Of a DNA stretch of 44,977 bases, positions 10,057 through 17,581 are shown one piece after another (the first letter of the stretch is position 1; each line of letters opens with the position of its first letter). The stretch spans positions 2,394-47,370 of the forward strand of contig NZ_JABSNO010000004.1 in the NCBI RefSeq assembly GCF_013294015.1. The letters are read 5' to 3'. The DNA is from Frigoriflavimonas asaccharolytica. Lineage in GTDB: Bacteria; Bacteroidota; Bacteroidia; Flavobacteriales; Weeksellaceae. The position numbers were made by a program, and so were the translations under genes. A model generated the notes under the pieces. That model was not told the origin of the DNA. It did not search any database and saw only the letters and a list, made by a program, of their open reading frames with translations.

Positions 10057-10482
10057 TTATCTTTCCGCAATATTTTTGATGTTTTGAACGGCCGTAGGAA
10101 AATAATTGGTGAAAAACTGCAAATATTCAACCGGCGCATTGATTGTGATTGTAAGATCAGATTTACCATCATTTTCTACGATATCATAGTTTTCGATGGA
10201 TTCATCTTCATAAATTTTATCGCCAGATTCTCCCGCTTTCACTTCACCAAGATGCGTGAAATACATTTTTTCATTGGGTATCATTTCCGTAACTATTGCA
10301 AACATGCCATCATTATTGGCATCTAAAAACTGAATGGTATTTCCTGCCACCAAATCTCCTTTGATGTGAGATCCTTCGCAGAAAGCTCTCGTCCATTCTG
10401 CATAATTTTCTGCTTTCCAAAGTGCTTCCCAAATTTTTTCTTTGCTTGCGTTTATTTCTATGGTGAATTCTAATTTTTTCAT
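10057..10482 (-). CDS. SRPBCC (START-like) domain protein
   Basis: 141 residues covering one START/Bet v1-like domain: the opening strand KKLEFTIEINASKEKIWEALWKAENYAEWTRAF, with the typical W...A..Y..W pattern, then G..VAGNTIQFLDANNDGMFAIVTEMIPNEKMYFTHLG, and a C-terminal amphipathic helix. Such domains bind hydrophobic ligands in a deep cavity; the ligand here is unknown. It resembles the AHSA1-like group common in Bacteroidota. Its likely promoter (-33 TTG at 10568-10570, -7 TACTTTTG at 10541-10548, spacer 19) lies inside the palindrome-bounded element upstream. Confidence 0.85.
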   Translation of the reverse strand: MKKLEFTIEINASKEKIWEALWKAENYAEWTRAFCEGSHIKGDLVAGNTIQFLDANNDGMFAIVTEMIPNEKMYFTHLGEVKAGESGDKIYEDESIENYDIVENDGKSDLTITINAPVEYLQFFTNYFPTAVQNIKNIAER

Positions 10483-10530
10483 ACGTTTATTTTTTTTTAT
10501 CAGTGCTTGTATTAATTTATTGAAAATAAA

Positions 10531-10667
10531 TATTTAACCACAAAAGTAATAAAAGCATGAGCTTAAACAATTCGTAATAAAGATAAAATAATATGAAAAT
10601 TTCTTAAATTATCCTTATTGAATTGAAATCATTTTTCTTCAACTTATAATTCTTTTGTGGTTATATT
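10531..10667. repeat. MITE-like element with 12-bp terminal inverted repeats
   Basis: A 129-bp AT-rich segment is bounded by perfect inverted repeats TAACCACAAAAG (10535-10546) and CTTTTGTGGTTA (10652-10663). It is flanked on both sides by TATT (10531-10534 and 10664-10667), a possible 4-bp target duplication. The interior encodes nothing. A promoter for the SRPBCC gene appears to lie in its left end. The flanks are low-complexity, so the duplication could be chance. Confidence 0.5.
10541..10570 (-). promoter_or_regulatory. Promoter of the SRPBCC gene
   Basis: TTG (10568-10570) and TACTTTTG (10541-10548) on the minus strand, with a 19-base spacer, fit the Bacteroidota consensus. The -7 box overlaps the left inverted repeat of the MITE-like element. 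Confidence 0.6.
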
Positions 10668-10682
10668 TTAATTAAACTTGCC

Positions 10683-11357
10683 TTAAATTTTTAATAACAA
10701 ATTCGGATCTGGGCAATTTTCCTTATAAAATTCCAATTCCTTTTGGCTGCAAACTCCGGGATAATCGCCTTTTTTGTTTTGAATATCTTTAATAATTTGA
10801 AAATGCAAATGCGGTGCATAATCTCCATTGATGGGCGGTTTTCCCAATTCTGCAATTTTTTCTCCTTTCTTCACCACTTGACCTTCCGATTTTCCATCTA
10901 AACTTTCCAAACTTAAATGACCGTACAAAGTGCAAAAAGTACAACCATCAATTTCATGTTCGATAATAATTGTTGGTCCATAATCTCCATGTGCTGTATT
11001 GTCTTGAAAACTATGAATTTTGCCATCTAAAGCACTCAAAACCGAAGTTCCCGCTTTTATCCAAAGATCTAAACCGATGTGAATATTTCTTTCATCAGTT
11101 ACATTATCTTTAAAATTTTCGCTTCTTCTGTAGAGGTTTCTAACTTCTAAATAACCACCGAAAGCGACTTTTGCCTTATTTTCTGAAAGATGATTTTCTA
11201 CAAACTCCTCGAAAACTTCTGCATCCGTAACATCCAAATCCATTTTATCTGTATTTTTGGCGGAAAGATCTATTGCGACGTAATTTTTGTAATCGATGGT
11301 TGAATCGATTACTTTGATATTGGCTTGGGTTTGGAGGATTTCTGGAAAATTTATCAT
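10683..11357 (-). CDS. M23-family peptidase (LytM-like), no signal peptide
   Basis: 224 residues. The M23 domain lies at about residues 90-205 with all expected zinc and catalytic residues: HxxxD in NIHIGLDLW, then YGHLS, and HLHF. Active M23 enzymes cut peptide crosslinks of peptidoglycan or glycyl bonds. The about 90-residue N-terminal part is not recognised. No signal peptide or membrane helix is present, so the route to the periplasm, or a cytoplasmic role, is unclear. It ends before the MITE-like element and is preceded by another minus-strand gene 46 bases away. Confidence 0.88.
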   Translation of the reverse strand: MINFPEILQTQANIKVIDSTIDYKNYVAIDLSAKNTDKMDLDVTDAEVFEEFVENHLSENKAKVAFGGYLEVRNLYRRSENFKDNVTDERNIHIGLDLWIKAGTSVLSALDGKIHSFQDNTAHGDYGPTIIIEHEIDGCTFCTLYGHLSLESLDGKSEGQVVKKGEKIAELGKPPINGDYAPHLHFQIIKDIQNKKGDYPGVCSQKELEFYKENCPDPNLLLKI

Positions 11358-11403
11358 TTTTTGAATTATCTTTTGTTAATTAACTTAATTTCTAAAAATT
11401 TGA

Positions 11404-11859
11404 TTAAGGTGCACTAATTTGAAAATTAAATAAATAAAGAAGAAACATGGTGATTAAATTATTATCAAAATTATTTTCTACTCTAACTGTAAAATTATTT
11501 GTGCCGAAAAATTTTTGTTTGTAATTTATCGTTAATTGTAATTCGTCATCTTTGTACAAAATATGTTTTTGATTCCACCAACCTTTGTATCTTATGGTAA
11601 AGAACTCTGTATTCTTACCAAAATAAAATAATCTATTTTTTTCAGTATCAATTTTCAATATTATATTTTCATTTAAATCTATCAAACTTTTATCATACCA
11701 CAGAAATCCGCTATGTTTTATTCTGTACATTCTATCATCAAAATAAATTTTGTCGTTAAGTCCATTAATAAAACTAAATAACAATTCTCCGATAACATTC
11801 TTTTCTTGGTCTAACAATTTAAGTGAACTGTTAGAGTCTTTTGTTGTGAAAATTTTCAT
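11404..11859 (-). CDS. Hypothetical beta-rich protein with hydrophobic C-terminus
   Basis: 151 residues. Alternating polar and aromatic stretches (KIYFDDRMYRIKHSGF, NRLFYFGKNTEFFTIRYKGWW) suggest a beta-sandwich or barrel. A short hydrophobic segment at the C-terminus (NNLITMFLLYLFNFQIS) could anchor it in the membrane. The pattern of short strands around Gly and Trp loosely recalls tubby/LURP-like folds, but no family is recognised with confidence. It has no signal peptide. It may share a transcript with the downstream M23 peptidase gene, 46 bases away. Confidence 0.65.
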   Translation of the reverse strand: MKIFTTKDSNSSLKLLDQEKNVIGELLFSFINGLNDKIYFDDRMYRIKHSGFLWYDKSLIDLNENIILKIDTEKNRLFYFGKNTEFFTIRYKGWWNQKHILYKDDELQLTINYKQKFFGTNNFTVRVENNFDNNLITMFLLYLFNFQISAP

Positions 11860-11934
11860 TTATTTGATATTAATACAAATTGGAATTTTTTTAAATTTAG
11901 AAAATTAAATATTCTAAAAAAAATCATTCTTTAA

Positions 11935-12112
11935 CAGCGAATCTCTTGCAACCCGACTTGAGTGGAAATCCTTTTTATTGGTGGCTGAGCTTGTCGAAGC
12001 CAGCAATAAAAAGATTGATTCATAATTTTATTATTTTTATTTAAATCATCGAAACTCGTTCCTCGTTTTGGGAACAGAAGGTCTCGTCTTTAAGGACGAG
12101 ACTGCCCAAATA
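11935..12112 (+). repeat. Dispersed repeat element, copy B (long form)
   Basis: It shares ends with copies A and C: GCAACCCGACTTGAGTGG (from 11949) at the left and GGGAACAGAAGG...GCCCAAATAA at the right. The middle is longer and holds two hairpins. One has 15-bp arms (11972-11986 and 11998-12012) around GGCTGAGCTTGTCGAAGCC. The other is a perfect GTCTCGTC/GACGAGAC at 12081-12102. The element fills most of the 308-bp spacer between hutU and the gene ending upstream. Confidence 0.75.
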
Positions 12113-12114
12113 AA

Positions 12115-12167
12115 ACTACCCCGTCAAAAATTCTCTGAATTTTCGCCACCCCTTCAAAGAAGGGGAA
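12115..12167. repeat. Double-hairpin repeat abutting the hutU stop; may act as terminator
   Basis: Two short hairpins in a row: AAAATTC-TCT-GAATTTT and the perfect CCCCTTC-AAA-GAAGGGG (12149-12165). The second ends two bases from the hutU stop codon. Flanking ACCCCGTC and GCCACCCC make it look like a dispersed palindromic unit rather than an ordinary terminator. Minus-strand transcripts from hutU would form the CCCCTTC hairpin immediately after translation ends. Confidence 0.65.
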
Positions 12168-14153
12168 TTAAAACAAGTCCTCATCTACAAAATTCGGCAG
12201 CGTCACTTTCAAATTCGGTTCTGCTTCCATCGCTCTTTTTATGGCGAAAACTGCGCCTTCGTTTCTTGCCCAAGATCGGCGGGAAATTCCATTGTTTACA
12301 TCCCAAAAAAGCATATTTTTCAATTTTCGTTCTGCTTCTGCGCTTCCATCAAGCAACATTCCGAAACCACCATTAATGACTTCTCCCCAACCAACGCCGC
12401 CTCCATTGTGTATAGAAACCCAAGTTGCACCACGAAAACTGTCGCCAATTACGTTCTGAATCGCCATATCTGCAGTAAATCTGGAACCGTCATAAATATT
12501 AGAAGTTTCGCGATACGGGGAATCTGTCCCAGAAACATCATGATGATCTCGACCTAAAACTACGGCTCCAATTTCTCCATTTTTAATCGCATTATTGAAG
12601 GCTTCCGCAATTTTCATGCGACCTTCTGCATCGGCATATAAAATTCTGGCTTGCGAACCTACGACCAAATTATTCTCTTGCGCCCCTTTTATCCAAGTGA
12701 TATTGTCTTGCATTTGCTGCTGAATTTCCTTCGGCGAATTTTTCATTAATTCTTCTAAAACTTTGCAAGCAATTTCATCGGTTTTTTGTAAATCTTCTGG
12801 TTTTCCACTGGCACAAACCCAACGAAACGGCCCAAAACCATAATCAAAACACATTGGTCCCATAATATCTTGCACATAACTTGGAAACTTAAATTCTCGT
12901 CCCAAACTTGGATTTTCTGCCATCACATCTGCTCCTGCTCTACTTGCTTCGAGTAAAAATGCGTTTCCATAATCGAAAAAATAAGTGCCTTTTTCTGTAT
13001 GTTTATTGATGGCTTTTGCGTGACGACGAAGTGTTTCTTGTATTTTTTCTTTAAATAATTCAGGATTTTCAGCCATCATTTTATTGGCTTCTTCAAATGA
13101 AATTCCGACCGGATAATATCCTCCTGCCCAAGGATTATGAAGCGAAGTCTGATCGGAACCAATGTCTACATGCAGATTTTCGGCATCAAATTTTTCCCAA
13201 ACATCCACGATATTTCCGAGATAAGCCAAGGAAATAGTTTCTTTATTTTCTTGTGCTTTCTGAACTCTTTCTACTAATTCATCTAAATTTTCATGAATTT
13301 CGTCAATCCATTTTTGTTCATGGCGGATTTTGGTAATTTTTGCATTTACATCTGCGCAAATCGTGATGCAACCTGCAATATTACCGGCTTTTGGTTGCGC
13401 TCCAGACATTCCACCTAAACCTGAAGTGACGAAAATTCCGCCTTTTGGTTCTTTTTTAATTTTTCTAAATGCATTTAAAACCGTAATTGTCGTTCCATGC
13501 ACAATTCCTTGTGGACCAATGTACATATAACTTCCCGCCGTCATTTGTCCGTATTGCGAAACTCCCAAAGCGTTCATTTTTTCCCAATCGTCTGGTTTAG
13601 AATAGTTTGGAATTACCATTCCATTCGTAACCACAACTCTTGGCGCATCTTTACTGCTCGGAAATAATCCCATTGGATGTCCAGAATACATGGTTAATGT
13701 TTGTTCGTCCGTCATTTCCGACAAATATTTCATCGTCAAAAGATATTGCGCCCAATTTTGAAAAACCGCCCCATTTCCACCGTAAGTAATCAATTCGTGT
13801 GGATGTTGAGCAACGGCATAATCCAAATTGTTTTGAATCATCAACATAATCGATTTTGCTTGCTCCGATTTTCCGGGATATTCAGAAATTGACCGCGCTT
13901 TCATTTCATAATCTGGACGAAAACGATACATATAAATTCTACCAAAATCTTCTAATTCTTGTCTAAATTCTGGCAATAATTCTGCATGAAATTTAGGTTC
14001 GAAATAGCGCAAAGCATTTTTCAGCGCGAGTTTTTTCTCTTCTTCTGTAAGAATTTCTTTCCGTTTTGGTGCGTGATTGATTTCGGGTTCGTATATTTTA
14101 ATTTCAGGAAGTTCGGATGGGATTCCTTGTTGTATTTGTTCTTGGAAAGTCAT
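12168..14153 (-). CDS. hutU: Urocanate hydratase
   Basis: Converts urocanate to imidazolone propionate, the second step of histidine degradation, with tightly bound NAD+. 661 residues is the long form seen in Bacteroidota and eukaryotes, against about 555 in Pseudomonas. Family segments are clear: ITYGGNGAVFQNWAQY, YIGPQGIVHGTT, the NAD-binding SGLGGMSGAQPKA, the conserved Cys in FGPFRWVCASG, and LGRDHHDVSGTDSPYRETS near the C-terminus. No hutH, hutI or hutG is within the window, so the pathway genes are dispersed. The ATG at 14153 gives the expected N-terminal extension (FQEQIQQGIPSELPEIK). Confidence 0.97.
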   Translation of the reverse strand: MTFQEQIQQGIPSELPEIKIYEPEINHAPKRKEILTEEEKKLALKNALRYFEPKFHAELLPEFRQELEDFGRIYMYRFRPDYEMKARSISEYPGKSEQAKSIMLMIQNNLDYAVAQHPHELITYGGNGAVFQNWAQYLLTMKYLSEMTDEQTLTMYSGHPMGLFPSSKDAPRVVVTNGMVIPNYSKPDDWEKMNALGVSQYGQMTAGSYMYIGPQGIVHGTTITVLNAFRKIKKEPKGGIFVTSGLGGMSGAQPKAGNIAGCITICADVNAKITKIRHEQKWIDEIHENLDELVERVQKAQENKETISLAYLGNIVDVWEKFDAENLHVDIGSDQTSLHNPWAGGYYPVGISFEEANKMMAENPELFKEKIQETLRRHAKAINKHTEKGTYFFDYGNAFLLEASRAGADVMAENPSLGREFKFPSYVQDIMGPMCFDYGFGPFRWVCASGKPEDLQKTDEIACKVLEELMKNSPKEIQQQMQDNITWIKGAQENNLVVGSQARILYADAEGRMKIAEAFNNAIKNGEIGAVVLGRDHHDVSGTDSPYRETSNIYDGSRFTADMAIQNVIGDSFRGATWVSIHNGGGVGWGEVINGGFGMLLDGSAEAERKLKNMLFWDVNNGISRRSWARNEGAVFAIKRAMEAEPNLKVTLPNFVDEDLF

Positions 14154-14235
14154 ATGAAAATCAGTATTTTGAGTTTAATATTCAAAGTTTTAAAGATATT
14201 AAAAATAGAATTTACAACAAATTAAAATAATAAAA

Positions 14236-14262
14236 ATTCCCTTCTTGAAAATAGAAGGGAAT
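14236..14262 (-). terminator. Terminator of the small beta-barrel protein gene
   Basis: Perfect 9-bp stem ATTCCCTTC/GAAGGGAAT with a 9-base loop. On the minus strand it is followed by TTTTTATTATT. It begins about 26 bases after the upstream gene's stop. Confidence 0.85.
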
Positions 14263-14287
14263 AAATAAATTTTGAAAAAATTTAATT

Positions 14288-14818
14288 TTAAAAGCTAATG
14301 TTCACAAATGGTATAAATGGACTGGAATACACACTTTTATCTTTTTTATACAACAAATTGTATTTACCGCCTACAGAAATTTTTGAGGTAATTTGGTAAC
14401 CTGCTCCCACGAAAAGCGCCGAATCCCAGAAATTTTCTTTGTTATTTAAAAGTTTATTATTTCTATTCACATACATTTCTGCGAACTCCGCGGTTGTAAT
14501 TAATTTACCGATCGGTTTATAAAAGAAAAGTGCATTAACACCTGCAGTTGTTGTAGTCTGTATATTTTTTACAGCGTTGTAATTAACCAAGATTCCAGCA
14601 CCAACAGAAATTTTTTCATTCACATTATAGGTTAGATTTGGCGAAAGATTCAAGCTTGTGCCGCCTACGAAATTAAGACCGAATCCTAAACCGAACTGCA
14701 ATTTTTTGCCACCATCGATAGGATTTTCGATCGTTTTTAAACTATCAATCTGTGTTTGAGCTATTGCGTTGAAACTTAAAAATAAGGTAAGAGAAAGGAA
14801 GAATAATTTTTTAATCAT
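14288..14818 (-). CDS. Small outer-membrane beta-barrel protein
   Basis: The ATG at 14818 (MIKKLFFLSLTLFLSFNAIAQ) is preferred over the in-frame ATG at 14848, because it begins directly with a signal peptide cleaved after NAIAQ. The mature protein of about 155 residues has alternating strands with Gly and aromatic residues (LQFGLGFGLNFVGG, VSVGGKYNLLY-like repeats) and ends in Phe (PFIPFVNISF), the usual sorting signal for barrel assembly. The size suggests an 8-stranded OmpA/OmpX-like barrel. No peptidoglycan-binding domain is present. Function unknown. Confidence 0.8.
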   Translation of the reverse strand: MIKKLFFLSLTLFLSFNAIAQTQIDSLKTIENPIDGGKKLQFGLGFGLNFVGGTSLNLSPNLTYNVNEKISVGAGILVNYNAVKNIQTTTTAGVNALFFYKPIGKLITTAEFAEMYVNRNNKLLNNKENFWDSALFVGAGYQITSKISVGGKYNLLYKKDKSVYSSPFIPFVNISF

Positions 14819-14910
14819 AGTTTTTAATTTAGAAATGTAAAATTGCAAGAAAAATCTTACATTCTAGTGGTTTTATTCAAAAATTCTTCATAAATTTTCA
14901 ATCATTTAAA

Positions 14911-14950
14911 TTAAAAAAAAGCCATCTTAGTAAAAGACAGCTTTTTTTTA
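14911..14950 (-). terminator. Terminator of the small acidic protein gene
   Basis: Imperfect stem AAAAAAAGC..TCTT / AAGA..GCTTTTTTT with a 2x2 internal loop, flanked by A-run and T-run on the two sides. It starts 19 bases after the stop of the minus-strand gene. Confidence 0.65.
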
Positions 14951-14968
14951 TATTAATAGATTGTATTT

Positions 14969-15232
14969 CTACTCCTCTATCTCGTTTCCTTTGTGCAAAC
15001 TTTCATCTTCCGTGGGAATCTGACTATTTAATTGCTCATAATTGTCATCATCTTCAAAACCTGGAATGTCTAAACCGAAAGGCATTTCATCTTTTTGATT
15101 TTGATTTGTAATAGGATTTCCATCGCCATCCAAAGAGATATGTTTTTCTTTATTGAAAATATCTTCACTTGAATTGTAATCCATTTCCGCTAGATTTTTT
15201 TCTACTTGATCTTGATTTTCTTCTGGTTCCAT
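14969..15232 (-). CDS. Small acidic protein of unknown function
   Basis: 87 residues, about one third Asp/Glu, with Asn and Gln common and no hydrophobic core apparent (for example FEDDDNYEQLNSQIPTEDE). It is probably disordered. A short central motif EMPFGLDIPGFEDDD is the only patch with hydrophobic residues and may be a binding motif. The ORF has its own terminator and typical codon use, supporting a real gene. It might be translated from the same transcript as the dehydrogenase gene upstream, 53 bases away. Confidence 0.65.
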   Translation of the reverse strand: MEPEENQDQVEKNLAEMDYNSSEDIFNKEKHISLDGDGNPITNQNQKDEMPFGLDIPGFEDDDNYEQLNSQIPTEDESLHKGNEIEE

Positions 15233-15285
15233 AATTTTATTTTTTAGAATTTAATTCAAACAATAATGATTCCAATGTAAGATTG

Positions 15286-16269
15286 TTAAATATTAAAATT
15301 TTCATAAATTTCAGGATTTACGCAATAAGGAAGCTGCTCCCCTTTCGAAAAAGCAATAATATTTGCCGCCACAATCTTCGCCATTCCATTACGAGCTTCT
15401 ACAGTTGCCGATCCTATATGTGGTAAAACGCACACATTTGGTAGCTGCAGAATCTCATTATTCATATCGATTGGTTCTGGATTGGTAACATCCAAACCAG
15501 CTCCCCAAATTTTGCCATTTTTTAGAAATTCTAATAAATCTACTTGATTGTGAAAACTTCCTCTTGCAGTATTGATGAAAATTGAATTCGACTTCATTTT
15601 TTCAAAAACCGAGGCATTGAAAATTTCATTTTGTTCCGCAGAAAAATTGGCGTGAATACTTAATACATCAGCGTTTTTTGCTAAATCTTCGAAGGAAACA
15701 TATTTTGCATCTAACTTCGTTTCTGCTTCTATATTTTGAGTTCGATTGTGATAAATTATGTCCATATCGAAAGCTTTTTTACATTTTTCAGCCATTTCAA
15801 AACCGATTTTGCCTAAACCATAAACGCCCAAAGTTTTGCCATACAATTCTTGACCGAGTTGTTCCAAAGCATCAAAATCTTTCCAATTGCCAGATTGTAC
15901 TTTGTTGATGTTATAACTAGCTCTTCTAGAAACCATTTGCATGAGTAGAAAAGCAACATCAGAAGTCGCTCTACTTAAAACATGAGGCGTATTTCCGACA
16001 GGAATTTTTCTTGCATTGGCAATTTCCATATCGATATTATCATAACCTGCTGCAAATTGTACGATTGCTTTTACATTTGGACAGTTTTCGAAAAAGGTTT
16101 TATCTAATTTTTTTCTACCTACATTCAACAAAACATCGGCTTTTTTGCAATTCTCTAACCATTGTTTGTGGGTTTGCTCTTTATTTTCTGGCAAGAAATA
16201 TTCTATATTTTCTTGGGTTAAAAGTTCTAAAGCAATCGCTGGAATTCTACTATTAATAAATACTTTCAT
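15286..16269 (-). CDS. D-isomer-specific 2-hydroxyacid dehydrogenase
   Basis: 327 residues, full length. NAD(P)-binding Rossmann motif GVYGLGKIG at about residues 149-157. The catalytic Arg236 (NTARGS), Glu265 (NPEPI) and His284 (LPHIGSAT) are all present. Reduces a 2-keto acid such as glyoxylate or hydroxypyruvate, or runs in reverse. The overall pattern (FAAGYDNIDMEIANARKIPVGNTP) is closest to the glyoxylate/hydroxypyruvate reductase group, rather than SerA or D-lactate dehydrogenase, but substrate is an inference. No serine-pathway gene is adjacent. Confidence 0.9.
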   Translation of the reverse strand: MKVFINSRIPAIALELLTQENIEYFLPENKEQTHKQWLENCKKADVLLNVGRKKLDKTFFENCPNVKAIVQFAAGYDNIDMEIANARKIPVGNTPHVLSRATSDVAFLLMQMVSRRASYNINKVQSGNWKDFDALEQLGQELYGKTLGVYGLGKIGFEMAEKCKKAFDMDIIYHNRTQNIEAETKLDAKYVSFEDLAKNADVLSIHANFSAEQNEIFNASVFEKMKSNSIFINTARGSFHNQVDLLEFLKNGKIWGAGLDVTNPEPIDMNNEILQLPNVCVLPHIGSATVEARNGMAKIVAANIIAFSKGEQLPYCVNPEIYENFNI

Positions 16270-16322
16270 GAGTTACAATTAAAAAATTACTAGTGAAATC
16301 TATGTAAATTATTTTGAAAAAT

Positions 16323-16787
16323 TTAATTATTTTCTATATTTTCGAAGATAATTTGAGGATTAATTTTCTGCAAAGTCTCTATAAACAAAAGTTCATTTTC
16401 CGGTGTTATATAAAGATCGTTGTGGTATTTAGCAAAAATTATTAATCCTTTCGTACCTGTACCATACTTGTGAAAACCACTCCACATAGTTTCACCTTTC
16501 CTTATTTTAGTTATTTTTTCAATTTCTGTAGTGTATATATTGAATAGAAATCTGATGGTTAATTTATTTTCTTTTACAATTATCTTAAAAAAATATCGAC
16601 CGCCAAAAGATAAAAAAAGCAGTGAAATAATAATTAATCCCATCGGTAAAAAAACAAAAAAATCGTCTTTTTCTAAGTAGGTGTACCATGAAATACTTAA
16701 TAGCAATAAAATAATCCCAAGATAAAGCATGAAGAACACTTTATCTATTTTCTTAGTTTTAAAAATAATCTCTTCCATGTTATACAT
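16323..16787 (-). CDS. Membrane protein with bacterial PH-like domain
   Basis: A start at 16787 (MYNMEEIIF) or 16778 (MEEIIF) is preferred. The longest ORF start (16889) would overlap pcm by 110 bases, whereas 16787 gives an 8-base overlap and 16778 places the ATG one base after the pcm stop. The protein has about 154 residues. Two adjacent hydrophobic helices at about 15-35 and 40-60 are followed by a beta-rich PH-like domain (FFKIIVKENKLTIRFLFNIYTTEIEKITKI) with a C-terminal helix. This is the usual arrangement of small bPH_2/DUF304-type proteins. Probably expressed with pcm by translational coupling. Function unknown. Confidence 0.75.
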   Translation of the reverse strand: MYNMEEIIFKTKKIDKVFFMLYLGIILLLLSISWYTYLEKDDFFVFLPMGLIIISLLFLSFGGRYFFKIIVKENKLTIRFLFNIYTTEIEKITKIRKGETMWSGFHKYGTGTKGLIIFAKYHNDLYITPENELLFIETLQKINPQIIFENIENN

Positions 16788-17430
16788 TGGTGTTTCCAAG
16801 CATTGGAACAAATTTATACGCGCCAAATTCCTCTTTTTCAAATTCTTTTTCAGAAATTTTTGTAAATCGATATAAAGTTTGATGCTCAAATTTTCCTAGA
16901 GGAATTACCATTTTTCCGCCTATTTTTAATTGATGAAGCAATTCTGTGGGTAAATTTTCTGCTCCGCAAGTCACAATTATTTTATCAAAGGGAGCATACG
17001 TTGGCAAACCTGCGAAACCATCTCCAAAACTTTGAAATTTTGGAAAGAGATTTAATTCTCTCAATTTATTTTTAGAAAAATCATACAAACTTTTTTGTCT
17101 TTCAATGGTATAAACCAATGCTTTCATCTTAATTAGTACTGCTGTTTGATAACCACAACCTGTCCCAATTTCTAAAATTTTCTCATCCTCTTTTACTTCC
17201 AAAAGTTCTGTCTGCTCTGCCACTGTAGATGGATGAGAAATTGTCTGTTGGGATGCTATCGGAAAAGCACGATCTTCATAAGCGTAATCTGCAAAAATAC
17301 TTTCTAGAAATAGGTGGCGTGGAATTTCGTTGATTGCATTTAAGACATTTTCATCTGTAATGCCCAATTTATCACGTAAATAATTAATTAAAATTTTTCT
17401 TTTCCCTTTGTGTAAGTAACTATCTTGCAT
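16780..17430 (-). CDS. pcm: Protein-L-isoaspartate O-methyltransferase
   Basis: Repairs damaged proteins by methylating L-isoaspartyl residues with S-adenosylmethionine. 216 residues, the expected size. The SAM-binding motif ILEIGTGCGYQTAVL lies at about residues 82-97, preceded by the substrate region IASQQTISHPSTVAEQTELL and followed by the post-motif DKIIVTCGAENLP. Also present are LPTELLHQLKIGGKMVIPLG. It is the first gene of a minus-strand pair with the PH-like membrane protein. A promoter with -7 TATATTTG lies just upstream. Confidence 0.95.
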   Translation of the reverse strand: MQDSYLHKGKRKILINYLRDKLGITDENVLNAINEIPRHLFLESIFADYAYEDRAFPIASQQTISHPSTVAEQTELLEVKEDEKILEIGTGCGYQTAVLIKMKALVYTIERQKSLYDFSKNKLRELNLFPKFQSFGDGFAGLPTYAPFDKIIVTCGAENLPTELLHQLKIGGKMVIPLGKFEHQTLYRFTKISEKEFEKEEFGAYKFVPMLGNTNV

Positions 17431-17449
17431 GGTTCTATTTTCTCCTTTT

Positions 17450-17483
17450 CAAATATAAAAAATAAAATACACTTTCCCTACAA
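17450..17483 (-). promoter_or_regulatory. Promoter of pcm
   Basis: On the minus strand, TTG (17481-17483) and TATATTTG (17450-17457) with a 23-base spacer. The -7 box is 20 bases before the pcm ATG. Confidence 0.6.
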
Positions 17484-17537
17484 TTTAAATTTTATTAAAT
17501 ACCAATCAAAAACCCAGAAAGTTTAAAAGATTGTCAT

Positions 17538-17545
17538 TAACTTTG
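17538..17545 (+). promoter_or_regulatory. -7 element of the FabH-like gene; decides its start
   Basis: TAACTTTG matches TAnnTTTG exactly. A possible upstream TTG start (17531) would place the promoter inside the coding sequence, so the ATG at 17582 is the better start, leaving a leader of about 30 bases. Confidence 0.65.
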
Positions 17546-17581
17546 TCCAAAATAAATCAATTTCAAAAAAAATTACACTTA

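Noticed and set aside
10057-10326. Plus-strand ORF opposite the SRPBCC gene
   Set aside because: Low-complexity residues, antisense to a clear domain-coding gene.
12068-12376. Plus-strand ORF of 102 codons overlapping the repeat mosaic and the end of hutU
   Set aside because: Most of it is antisense to hutU and the rest is palindromic repeat; composition (SPPLQRRGIKTSPHL) is not protein-like.
17531-17581. TTG start adding 17 residues to the FabH-like protein
   Set aside because: It would place the TAACTTTG promoter element inside the gene; the ATG at 17582 gives the normal family length.
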